Assembly (NCBI GenBank): GCA_944354535.1
Contig: CALVPY010000013.1
Span: 1 to 60,436 of the forward strand
Length of the DNA stretch: 60,436 nt
Source: an uncultured Clostridia bacterium
Lineage (GTDB): Bacteria > Bacillota > Clostridia > Christensenellales > Borkfalkiaceae
Direction of reading: 5' to 3'
Positions 14,147 to 21,711 of the stretch are shown here, piece after piece. A program made the translations under genes and the position numbers. The notes below the pieces were generated by a model. The model was not told the DNA's origin. It made no database searches and saw only the letters and a list, made by a program, of their open reading frames with translations. Each line of letters starts with the position of its first letter. Positions within the stretch are counted from its first letter, which is position 1.

Positions 14147-15625
14147 ATGCAGATCGAGACGCAGCGCTATCGGGGATATACGAGGACGGGGACGCTTTTT
14201 GCAGAGACGACGGCGGAATGCCGCTTCGGCGGCGAGGTAGAGACGGTGCTTGCGGCGTATGCCGAGCTTTCGCCCGTGCGTGCGGAGGCGGAGGACGGCG
14301 GCGTGCGCATTTTAGGCAGGGCGCGCTTTTCGCTCGTCTACGAAAATGCGGAACACGGCGTGTGCCGTGCGGAAAAGGGCGCGGAATTTACGCTGAAGGC
14401 GCAGGGGGAGTGCTGTTCCGCCTCCCTTCCGCGCGTAAGGCTTCGGGCAGAGAACATTTCGGTGCGCCGCGAGGGGGCGAGCGTCTATCTTGCCGTCCTC
14501 GTATCGGCGCAGGCCGATCTCTTCGAAGAGCGGGAGTTCGAATATCTGACGGGCGGCGAGCTCGTTACAAAGCGCGAAGATCTCACGGTTTGGAGCGCGC
14601 ATCTGCTGAGCGGGGAGACGGAGATCGCCGACGAATTCGAGACGGAGTTTCTGGGCGACATCCTGCTGCACACGTCGGCGGCGCTCGTGCGTTCCGCGCG
14701 CTGCGAGGCGGGCAGCCTCGTGCTCGAAGGGGAGGTCAATCTCTGCCTTCTGGCGCTCAGGGAAGGAGAGCCGCTTTCGCTTGAACGGCTCATCCCCTTC
14801 CGCATCGAGATCGCGTCGGAGGACGCGGCGGCGGGGAACCCCGCCGAGGGGCGGGTGAGCGTGAAGGAGGTCTATCTCCATGCCGATGCCGACGAGGAGG
14901 CGGGCAAGTGCAGCCTGCACGCCGAACTCACGCTCTCTGCGGAGGGGTGTGTCTGTTCGGAAGAGCGGGTGGACGCCGTTACCGACGCCTATTCGCTGAC
15001 GCATGCCGTCAGTCTCACCTATTCCGAGCTGCAGACGAGCTGCGCGGGGGAGGGCATCTCTCTGACCGAGCGCATCGCAGGCAGGGCGGCGCTCTCCTCG
15101 CCCATCGACTATTCGGATACGCTGCTCGCCGTCACGCTGCAGCGGGCGGAGGGGAGCATCGTCTGCTCGCCGGAGGGGCGGTGCGCGGAGGGGGTGGCTT
15201 CGGCGACGCTGCTCGTGAAGGGGGCGGACGGCGCGCGCCGCGGGGTCGAGATGAGTTTCCCCTTCTCCGTTCCCGTCTCGTTCGAAGGGGAGTGCTCTCT
15301 TTCCGCGCTCGTCTGCGGGATGTCCGCGCGGCAGAGACAGGAGGGGGAGATCGATGCGGAGGCGACGCTCAAGCTCACCCTCACCCCCTGCCGCAGGAGC
15401 GCGCTGCGCGCCGTATGCGCCGCAGAGGAGGGCGAGCCCGTCTCGGAGCGCGACTGCGCCGTGAGCGTCTGCATCCCGCGCGCGGGCGACGGGCTGTGGG
15501 AACTTTCCAAGCGCCTCAAAAAGCCGCCCGAAGACGTCCTGAAGAGCAATCCGGAACTCGAGTTTCCCATTCGGGAGGGGCAGCGCGTCGTGATCTACCG
15601 CAAAAAGAGCCTGCCTGCGAGCTGA
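14147..15625 (+). CDS. SipL/SpoVID-like protein: DUF3794 (SPOCS) repeats and LysM
   Basis: A 492-residue protein made of about three DUF3794-type domains (roughly 15-130, 150-260, 280-400) and a C-terminal LysM domain (roughly 440-488: AGDGLWELSKRLKKPPEDVL, then NPELEFPIREGQRVVIY). In clostridial sporulation SipL uses its LysM domain to bind SpoIVA and anchor the spore coat; SpoVID does this in Bacillus. The order veg, this gene, ispE is conserved in Clostridia. ATG 14147 has AAGGAGGG 6 bp upstream; the longer frame from 13949 crosses the divergent promoter region and is rejected. No spoIVA lies in the window, so a spore role is inferred. Confidence 0.78.
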   Translation: MQIETQRYRGYTRTGTLFAETTAECRFGGEVETVLAAYAELSPVRAEAEDGGVRILGRARFSLVYENAEHGVCRAEKGAEFTLKAQGECCSASLPRVRLRAENISVRREGASVYLAVLVSAQADLFEEREFEYLTGGELVTKREDLTVWSAHLLSGETEIADEFETEFLGDILLHTSAALVRSARCEAGSLVLEGEVNLCLLALREGEPLSLERLIPFRIEIASEDAAAGNPAEGRVSVKEVYLHADADEEAGKCSLHAELTLSAEGCVCSEERVDAVTDAYSLTHAVSLTYSELQTSCAGEGISLTERIAGRAALSSPIDYSDTLLAVTLQRAEGSIVCSPEGRCAEGVASATLLVKGADGARRGVEMSFPFSVPVSFEGECSLSALVCGMSARQRQEGEIDAEATLKLTLTPCRRSALRAVCAAEEGEPVSERDCAVSVCIPRAGDGLWELSKRLKKPPEDVLKSNPELEFPIREGQRVVIYRKKSLPAS

Positions 15626-15712
15626 GCGGGCGGCGCGCGGGGCAAGACAGGCGCAAAATTTGTTGATTTCGTGAAATCTCTGCCCCGCGGGGCGGAGATT
15701 TTCGCGCGCCTC

Positions 15713-15741
15713 TTGCAAAACGGGGCGATTTGTGTTACAAT
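15713..15741 (+). promoter_or_regulatory. Promoter giving a leaderless ispE mRNA
   Basis: TTGCAA (15713-15718), 17 bp spacer, TACAAT (15736-15741). Only six bases separate the -10 box from the ispE ATG at 15748, so transcription should begin at or beside the A of ATG. No ribosome-binding sequence is present. Confidence 0.75.
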
Positions 15742-15747
15742 ACCGAT

Positions 15748-16629
15748 ATGGAACAGGTCACGATCCTTGCCCGCGCCAAACTCAACCTCACGCTCGAGGT
15801 CACGGGGCGCGCGGGCGGGTATCACACGCTCGATTCCCTCGTCGCCGCGCTCGACCTTTCGGATACCGTCACCGTACGCGGGCGGACGGACGGAAAGATC
15901 GGCATCACGATGCGCGGCATGGGGAGCGAACTTCTCCCGCCCGAAAAAAACAACGCCGTGCGCGCGGCGAAGGCCTATTTTGCCGCCTTCCCCGAATGTC
16001 CCCGCGGCCTGCGGGGCGCAGACATCTCGGTCGAAAAGCGCATCCCCGTCGGCGGGGGCCTGGGCGGCTCTTCGGCGGATGCGGCGGGCGTCCTGCTGGC
16101 GCTCGGCGCGCTCTGCGGGACGGAAAAGGAGGCGCTCTTCCCGCTTGCCGTTTCGCTCGGCAGCGATGCGGCGGCGCAGCTCTCCGCGGGCTGTCAGCGG
16201 ATGCGGGGCAGGGGGGAGGAGCTCACCCCCGTCCCGGGGATGCCCAAGCTGTATTTCGTGCTGCTCTGCCCCGGGGAGGGCGTCTCGTCGTCGGCGTGCT
16301 TTTCCGCATTCGATGCCGCGGGCGGCAGATCCTCCTGCCCGGGGACGACGGAGCGCGCCGTCGCGCACTTCCGGGCGGGCGAGCTCAAGGCGGCGGCGGA
16401 GGCGTGCAAAAACGACCTTACGGCTGCGGCGTGCGCCCTCAACCGGGAAGTGAAGGAGGCGCTCGATGCGGCGCGGTCGCTCTCTCCGCTCACGGCGGGC
16501 ATGACGGGCTCGGGCAGCACCGTCTTTGCGCTGTTCGGGGAACGCGAACCGCGCGACAGGGCGCTTGAACGCATCGGACAGGGAAAATTCACGGCGCTTG
16601 CCGCCGAGACCATATCAAACGAAGAATAA
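15748..16629 (+). CDS. ispE: 4-diphosphocytidyl-2-C-methyl-D-erythritol kinase
   Basis: A GHMP kinase of 293 residues that phosphorylates CDP-methylerythritol in the MEP isoprenoid pathway. It has the N-terminal ARAKLNLTLEVTGRAGGYHTL, the ATP-binding loop PVGGGLGGSSADAAG and the C-terminal glycine motif MTGSGSTVFALF. The start at 15748 fits the family; six more residues from 15730 would lie inside the promoter. The mRNA appears leaderless. The unknown membrane protein gene follows after 9 bp, so the two are co-transcribed. Confidence 0.95.
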   Translation: MEQVTILARAKLNLTLEVTGRAGGYHTLDSLVAALDLSDTVTVRGRTDGKIGITMRGMGSELLPPEKNNAVRAAKAYFAAFPECPRGLRGADISVEKRIPVGGGLGGSSADAAGVLLALGALCGTEKEALFPLAVSLGSDAAAQLSAGCQRMRGRGEELTPVPGMPKLYFVLLCPGEGVSSSACFSAFDAAGGRSSCPGTTERAVAHFRAGELKAAAEACKNDLTAAACALNREVKEALDAARSLSPLTAGMTGSGSTVFALFGEREPRDRALERIGQGKFTALAAETISNEE

Positions 16630-16638
16630 GGAGAACTT

Positions 16639-17619
16639 ATGGAAGAAAGGATCATCGAGGACGAAGGCAGGACCATCAAGGTCAAGCGCAATGCTTTGGG
16701 CGGCATCGAGGATGCGACGGACGCGGCCGTGCCTGCCGACGGGACAGACGGCGGGGCGGAAGGCGCCGAGGCGGCCGAGGGCGCGGCAGAAGCAGCTGCC
16801 GAAAACGCGGAAGACGATGTGGAGATCGCCGTCGACTTCCCCGAGGAAGAATACGACGAAGACATGGTGGGGCTCACCCCTTCGCAGCTCAAAAAATTAC
16901 AGGAAGAGCGCGAGCGCGCCCGCAAAGAGGCGGAAAGAGAGCGGGACAAGCTCGTTTCAAGGGGGCAGAAGGCGCTCTCCGACCGCGATTTTTCGTCGGC
17001 GGAGGAGCTCTTTTCGCAGGCGCTCACCTACGATGAGGAGAGCGAGGCGGCGCTCAAAGGGGTGTGGGAGAGCCGCACGCAGGATTTTCAGGACGATTCC
17101 CCCTTCTATATCGCCGAGAATGCGGAAAAATTCGCGCAGATGCCCGAGGAGGTGCGCGCATACATCCTGGAGCGCGTGGGCGAACGCCTGCGCAGCGAGC
17201 GGGAGAGCGCCCTCGAAGAGATGAGGCCCTTAAAAGCCGCCGTCGAGGAGGCGCGCGAGGCGCGCCGCGGCGCACTTGGCGACAACAAGCGCTATTATCT
17301 CGTGCGCACGACTATCTTTTTGGTCGCGTCCGTGCTCTTTCTGGCGCTCGTCGGCATCTTTTCTTCCTTCCTGCTGCGCACGCGCGGGAGCTGGCCCGTT
17401 GTGGGTATGGCCGTCTGCGGCGCGTTGGCGCTCATCTCCCTCATCTGCCTCATCGTCTTTCTGCGCGGGCTCGTCTTTGCGCTCAGGCTGTGTGCCGACA
17501 ACGAGCGCAACGAGGGCACCGAGGACGGGCGGCGGCTTGCCGTGCTCGAGGGAGAGCTGCAGTGCCTTTCGCTCATTCTCGGCGACGACGAGGCGCCCGC
17601 GTTTGACGACGAATCGTGA
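16639..17619 (+). CDS. Acidic coiled-coil membrane protein, unknown
   Basis: A 326-residue protein I cannot assign. Residues about 20-80 are very acidic and low in complexity (Ala/Glu/Gly). About 88-110 form a charged coiled coil (KKLQEERERARKEAERERDK). About 112-150 look like one TPR-like repeat (RGQKALSDRDFSSAEELFSQ). About 190-220 form a second helical region. Two membrane segments follow (about 226-248 and 254-276), and the tail is acidic. TAAGGAG is just upstream of the ATG, 9 bp after ispE. TPR-like and acidic parts would face the cytoplasm if both segments are true. Confidence 0.7.
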   Translation: MEERIIEDEGRTIKVKRNALGGIEDATDAAVPADGTDGGAEGAEAAEGAAEAAAENAEDDVEIAVDFPEEEYDEDMVGLTPSQLKKLQEERERARKEAERERDKLVSRGQKALSDRDFSSAEELFSQALTYDEESEAALKGVWESRTQDFQDDSPFYIAENAEKFAQMPEEVRAYILERVGERLRSERESALEEMRPLKAAVEEAREARRGALGDNKRYYLVRTTIFLVASVLFLALVGIFSSFLLRTRGSWPVVGMAVCGALALISLICLIVFLRGLVFALRLCADNERNEGTEDGRRLAVLEGELQCLSLILGDDEAPAFDDES

Positions 17620-17667
17620 TCGCTGCAAAATTTCTGCAAAATAAGAGAAGTTTTTTCAAAACAGGTC

Positions 17668-17696
17668 TTTACATTTGCGAAAAGATAGGTTATAAT
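17668..17696 (+). promoter_or_regulatory. Promoter of the phosphotransferase gene
   Basis: TTTACA (17668-17673), 17 bp spacer, TATAAT (17691-17696). The leader is about 100 bp long and GC-rich, with several possible hairpins. Confidence 0.82.
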
Positions 17697-17802
17697 ACTA
17701 TCGCCGAAGGGGCCCCTGGTCGGGCTTTTGCGGCGCGCGGCGGCCGCCGCTCATCTCATGAAAATTTTGCGGGATAACTCCCCGCTCTTTAGGAGGAAGA
17801 TT

Positions 17803-18543
17803 ATGGAACTCATTTACGAAGGCGTAGGCAAAAAAGTCTACCGTGACGGCGATCGGCTCATCAAGTCGTTCGACGAGAGCTACTCGAAGGCGGACATCCT
17901 CAACGAAGCGCTCAATCAGGCGCGCGTCGAGCAGACGTCTTTGAACATCCCCAAAATTTTGGGGGTCTCCGTCGTTGACGGCAAGTGGTCGGTCATCTGG
18001 GAATTCATCGAGGGCGAAACGCTCGAAAAGATGATGAAGGATCATCCTGAGAAGGAGGACGATTATCTCGACTTCTTCGTCGACCTTCAGGTCAAGATGA
18101 GCAAGGAAAAGGTGCCGCTTCTGGGGCACCTGCGCGACAAGATGCACGCCAAGATCTCCGCAAGCTCTTATCCCGCTTCCGTGAGATACGACCTTCATGT
18201 CCGTCTCGACGGTCTGCCCCGTCACACCAAGCTGTGCCACGGCGACTTCCAGCCCAGCAACATCATCATCACGAAGGACGGCACGCCCTACATCATCGAC
18301 TGGTCGCACGCCACGCAGGGCAACGGCTCGGCGGATGCGGCGCGCACCTACCTTCTCTTCAAGCTGCATAAGCAGGACGAGCTTGCCGAAAAGTATCTCA
18401 GGCTCTTCTGCACCAAGACGGATACGGCGATCCAGTACGTCCAGCGCGTGCTGCCCATCGTCGCGGCGTCGCAGTCGGTCAAGCACAAGCCCGAAGAGGC
18501 AGATTTCCTCGCCAAGTGGGTCAACGTCTGCGATTGGCAGTAA
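17803..18543 (+). CDS. Aminoglycoside phosphotransferase-fold kinase
   Basis: A 246-residue kinase-like protein with the APH catalytic signature: Brenner motif LCHGDFQPSNIII (catalytic Asp148, Asn153) and metal-binding Asp166 in YIIDWSHATQG. N-lobe lysine candidates lie near RLIKSFDE (Lys21). It resembles the TIGR02172/choline-kinase-like family found as single genes in Clostridia rather than a resistance enzyme, but substrate and pathway are unknown. ATG 17803 has AGGAGGA 6 bp upstream. It has its own promoter and terminator. It is intact, unlike the APH-like pseudogene at 12874, to which it is not obviously a paralogue. Confidence 0.85.
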   Translation: MELIYEGVGKKVYRDGDRLIKSFDESYSKADILNEALNQARVEQTSLNIPKILGVSVVDGKWSVIWEFIEGETLEKMMKDHPEKEDDYLDFFVDLQVKMSKEKVPLLGHLRDKMHAKISASSYPASVRYDLHVRLDGLPRHTKLCHGDFQPSNIIITKDGTPYIIDWSHATQGNGSADAARTYLLFKLHKQDELAEKYLRLFCTKTDTAIQYVQRVLPIVAASQSVKHKPEEADFLAKWVNVCDWQ

Positions 18544-18559
18544 GTTTCTGAAGTCCTTC

Positions 18560-18591
18560 CGCCCCGCGGCATCTGCTGCGGGGCGATTTTT
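18560..18591 (+). terminator. Terminator after the kinase gene
   Basis: Stem CGCCCCGC with GCGGGGCG around a ten-base loop, followed by ATTTTT. Confidence 0.8.
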
Positions 18592-18650
18592 GAGCCTGCA
18601 CCGCGCCGCATAAGGGCGGGCCGCTGCGTGCAGACGCAAAGGAGGTGTTT

Positions 18651-19757
18651 ATGAACGTCTATCTCGACTATGCGGCGACGTCGCCGCTGCGGGCGGAAGT
18701 GCTCGAACGTATGCTCCCCTGCCTCAAAGAAAATTTCGGCAACCCCGATTCCCTTCACGCGTACGGGCGGCGGGCGGCATTTCTCGTCACCGAGGCGCGC
18801 GACCGCATCGCCGAAGTCCTGGGGGTGCGCCCCAACGAGATCTATTTTACCTCCGGCGGCACCGAGGCGGACAATTGGGCGGTATGCGGCCTTTCGCAGG
18901 ACGGGGGCGTGCTTGCTTCGTCCATCGAGCACGCGGCGGTGCTCACGCCTCTTTCGCGGCTGCCCCGGTGTGCCGTCTGCCGCACGGGGGAGGACGGCGT
19001 CCTCTCTCCCGCAGCCCTCGCCGAAGCGCTTTCTGGCAGGGAGATCTCGCTCGTCGCGGTGATGGCGGTCAACAACGAGACGGGCGTCATCCAGCCCGTT
19101 CCCGAACTCGCCGCGGCGGCGCACGAACAGGGCGCGCTCTTCTTTTCCGACTGCGTGCAGGCGCGATGCTGCGATCTGAAGGCGCTGACGGCGGTATGCG
19201 ACGCCGTCTCCCTCTCCGCCCACAAGCTGGGCGGGCCGAAGGGAGTCGGGCTCCTGTGGGTCAGGAAGGGCGTCAGGCTCTCTCCGCTCATCGCGGGGGG
19301 AGAGCAGGAGCGCGCCCTTCGCGGCGGCACGCTCAACGTGGCGGGCATCGTGGGGATGGCCGAGGCGCTCTCTCTTGCCCGGAGCGAACGCGAGGCGTTT
19401 ATCTCGCATACGCGTTCGCTGCGCGATGCGTTTGAGGCGCACATCCTCTCGGCGCTCAACGGGGAGGCGCGCATCGACGGCGTGGAGGCGGAACGTGCGC
19501 CCAACCTTTCGCACATCACCTTTGCCCGCGGCGGCGAGTGGCTTTTGAGCGCGCTCGACCTTCGCGGCATCGCCTGCTCGGGCGGGGCGGCGTGTTCGGC
19601 GCACGCAGCGCGCCCTTCGCACGTCATGCTCGCGATGGGCAGGACGGAGGAAGAGGCAAAGAGGGGCGTTCGCTTTTCCTTCGGGCAGGAGACGACCGCA
19701 GAGGAGATGCGCTTCGCCGCAGAGACGGTCGCAGAGATCCTGCGGGAGCGAAGATGA
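18651..19757 (+). CDS. Cysteine desulfurase (NifS/IscS type)
   Basis: A 368-residue PLP enzyme that takes sulfur from cysteine as a persulfide. Visible features are the N-terminus MNVYLDYAATSPLR, YFTSGGTEADNWA, the internal-aldimine Lys in SLSAHKLGGPKGVG, and the active-site Cys in SGGAACSAHAARPSHVM. The usual D-A-V-Q-A before the Lys is D-C-V-Q-A here, with two further Cys close by (QARCCD). Neither iscU nor mnmA/thiI is adjacent, so whether it feeds Fe-S clusters or tRNA thiolation is open. AAGGAGGTG lies just upstream of ATG 18651. Confidence 0.9.
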   Translation: MNVYLDYAATSPLRAEVLERMLPCLKENFGNPDSLHAYGRRAAFLVTEARDRIAEVLGVRPNEIYFTSGGTEADNWAVCGLSQDGGVLASSIEHAAVLTPLSRLPRCAVCRTGEDGVLSPAALAEALSGREISLVAVMAVNNETGVIQPVPELAAAAHEQGALFFSDCVQARCCDLKALTAVCDAVSLSAHKLGGPKGVGLLWVRKGVRLSPLIAGGEQERALRGGTLNVAGIVGMAEALSLARSEREAFISHTRSLRDAFEAHILSALNGEARIDGVEAERAPNLSHITFARGGEWLLSALDLRGIACSGGAACSAHAARPSHVMLAMGRTEEEAKRGVRFSFGQETTAEEMRFAAETVAEILRERR

Positions 19758-19783
19758 CCGGGAACAGACCAAAAAAGTGCAAA

Positions 19784-19826
19784 GCCGCCCGCCGTCGAGC
19801 AGATTCGACGGCGGGCGGCGCTTCTA
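19784..19826 (+). terminator. Terminator after the desulfurase gene
   Basis: Perfect 15 bp stem (19784-19798 with 19805-19819), loop GCAGAT, then a moderately T-rich tail. Confidence 0.75.
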
Positions 19827-19883
19827 TTTGTCCCCTTCGCCTCATATATTATCCCTGTAACTTTTGAAAGAGGGGTAATTGCC

Positions 19884-20612
19884 ATGAACGACGAACTCAA
19901 CTATGCCGAAATGCTCGAGATCCCCGTGGAGACCGTCAAGGTCAGCAAGCGGGAAAAGCGCAAGCGGACGGACGATCTCAAGGAACAGCTCATCCGCGAC
20001 GTCAACGAGCGCGTGAATGCCGCGCAGGAAGATCCCGCCTATGCCGAGAGCACGCCCATCGCGCGCGCCCCCGAAGAGACGCACCGCGAGAGAACGCAGC
20101 GGCACATCCTCATGGCGGAGTTCATCGCCGCCTGCGCGCTGTGTGCGGTCATCTTCTTTACCAACATCTTTTTGCCGGGGAGCGCCGTCAACACCTTTCT
20201 GCGCGGGCTGTTCACGGGCGGAGAGGCGGAGGCAGCCGATACGCGCGTCTACACCGATTTTGCGCTCTCGCCCCTCGTCAACGACAGCGTGGATGCGGAG
20301 ATCGCCGTCTCGGATACGGGCGTCCTCTCCTTCACGGCTCAGGCGAGCGTCTATCCCCCTGCGGACGGCACTCTTTTGTCCGTCAACGGCGATGCAGAGA
20401 CGGGCTACACCGTGGAAGTGGGGCATTCCGACTCCTTCTCCACCGTCGTGAGCGGGCTCGACACCGTGTATTTCGCGGCGGGCGACGAGCTGAAGGCGAC
20501 CATCCCCATGGGGTTTTCGGACGGCGAAGGGGAGGTGCGCGTCATGTTCTATTCGGACGGCTCGCTCATCAGCGGCTGCACCGTGAGTGAAGATGGGCTT
20601 GCCTGGAGCTGA
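19884..20612 (+). CDS. SpoIVFA-like single-pass membrane protein
   Basis: A 242-residue protein. Residues 1-75 are charged and cytoplasmic, 76-98 form one membrane segment (AEFIAACALCAVIFFTNIFL), and about 115-242 form an extracytoplasmic beta-rich domain with a degenerate LytM/M23-like look (YTVEVGHSDSFSTVVSGLDT near 170-190). The catalytic H-x-H of true M23 peptidases is not present. It overlaps the SpoIVFB-like protease gene, as SpoIVFA does with SpoIVFB in Bacillus. In that system SpoIVFA anchors and restrains the protease until the forespore signal. The assignment rests on layout and gene order, not on strong sequence identity. Confidence 0.55.
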   Translation: MNDELNYAEMLEIPVETVKVSKREKRKRTDDLKEQLIRDVNERVNAAQEDPAYAESTPIARAPEETHRERTQRHILMAEFIAACALCAVIFFTNIFLPGSAVNTFLRGLFTGGEAEAADTRVYTDFALSPLVNDSVDAEIAVSDTGVLSFTAQASVYPPADGTLLSVNGDAETGYTVEVGHSDSFSTVVSGLDTVYFAAGDELKATIPMGFSDGEGEVRVMFYSDGSLISGCTVSEDGLAWS

Positions 20613-21621
20613 CCCCGCTTCCCTTCGGCAGGCAGCGCTCTCGGGCGGACGTGCGGCCTCTTCCGCGCTCTTTTCTGCGTCCTCGGCGGCGGACGGGAGG
20701 CATGCGGGCGGCGAAACGGGGAGGCGCATCGGAGCCTTCCGCGTCCGCGTACACCCGCTCTTTCTGGCAGCGGGGGTGCTGTCCGCCTTTACGGGGCAGC
20801 TCCTTTTGTTCCTCTCGGCGGTGCTGGCGGCGCTCGAGCACGAATTTGCCCATTCCATCGCCGCGCGGAGCGAAGGGTACTGCCTCGATAAGATCTTGCT
20901 CATGCCGTACGGGGCGGTCATCTCGGGCGACCTTTCGGGCATCCCGCCCAAAGCGGAAGCGAAGGTGCTGCTCGCGGGGCCGCTTGCGAACGCCTTCACG
21001 GCGCTCGGGTTTGCGGCGCTGTGGTGGCTGTTCCCCGAAACGTACCCCTACACCGAGGCGGCGGCAGAGGTCTCACTCTCGCTCTTTCTCGTCAACCTGC
21101 TGCCCGCCTATCCCTTAGACGGCGGACGGCTGCTGCTCCTTCTGCTGCGGCCGCTGGGGGGATCCCGCGCGCGGCTCTTCGCGCGCATCGCCGCTTATTT
21201 GACGGCGGGCGGCATCCTTGCGCTCTTTATCGCGAGCTGTTTTTCCTCTCCCAATTTTTCGGCGCTCCTGTTTGCGCTCCTGCTCTTTGCGGGCAGCTTC
21301 GGCGGCGGGAGCTATCGGCGCATCGCCCTTTCGCGCGGGCGCACGTTCGCGCGCGGCGTGGAAGAAAAGCGCGTGGTGCTCTCTTCCGAGCGCACGGCGG
21401 GCGAATGCGTGAGGTATCTGCGCGAAGACAGGTATCTCGTGCTCATCGTCTATGAGGAGGGCGAGTATCTCGGCGAGCTGACGGAGGGGGAGCTCTTTGC
21501 CGTTTTAGAAGGAGGCGGGTATTCTGTGACGCTCAAAGAGGCGCTCGAAAGGCCGCCCGCCGTGCAGGCGGGAGGGGATGCCGCAGATCCCGATGCGTTT
21601 CAAACGTATGTGAAAGAGTGA
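20587..21621 (+). CDS. SpoIVFB-like site-2 protease (M50)
   Basis: An intramembrane zinc metalloprotease of up to 344 residues. Zinc ligands are in HEFAHS (HExxH, about residue 84) and in NLLPAYPLDGGR (the NPxxDG-like second motif). It has about six hydrophobic segments between 55 and 235 and a C-terminal CBS-like stretch (VVLSSERTAGECVRYLREDR, YLGELTEGELFAVLE). SpoIVFB and related Clostridia proteins have this layout; SpoIVFB cleaves pro-sigma-K. RNase G downstream is a usual neighbour. The start is uncertain (GTG 20587, ATG 20593, or later, as residues 1-45 are unlike the family); overlap with the upstream gene suggests translational coupling. Confidence 0.8.
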   Translation: MKMGLPGADPASLRQAALSGGRAASSALFSASSAADGRHAGGETGRRIGAFRVRVHPLFLAAGVLSAFTGQLLLFLSAVLAALEHEFAHSIAARSEGYCLDKILLMPYGAVISGDLSGIPPKAEAKVLLAGPLANAFTALGFAALWWLFPETYPYTEAAAEVSLSLFLVNLLPAYPLDGGRLLLLLLRPLGGSRARLFARIAAYLTAGGILALFIASCFSSPNFSALLFALLLFAGSFGGGSYRRIALSRGRTFARGVEEKRVVLSSERTAGECVRYLREDRYLVLIVYEEGEYLGELTEGELFAVLEGGGYSVTLKEALERPPAVQAGGDAADPDAFQTYVKE

Positions 21622-21711
21622 AAAATCATTGTTTTCCGCTTGAATATTATAAGAAAATGTGATAAAATAGGGCAAATACGCTTGAAAAAAGGGAATTTGC
21701 TCTCGGGAAAG

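Noticed and set aside
17803-18543. APH-fold kinase as an antibiotic resistance gene
   Set aside because: It matches housekeeping-like single-copy phosphotransferases better, and there is no mobile context around it.
18348-19772. 474 aa minus-strand frame opposite the cysteine desulfurase gene
   Set aside because: Mirror of GC-rich codons in a clearly conserved plus-strand gene; no motifs.
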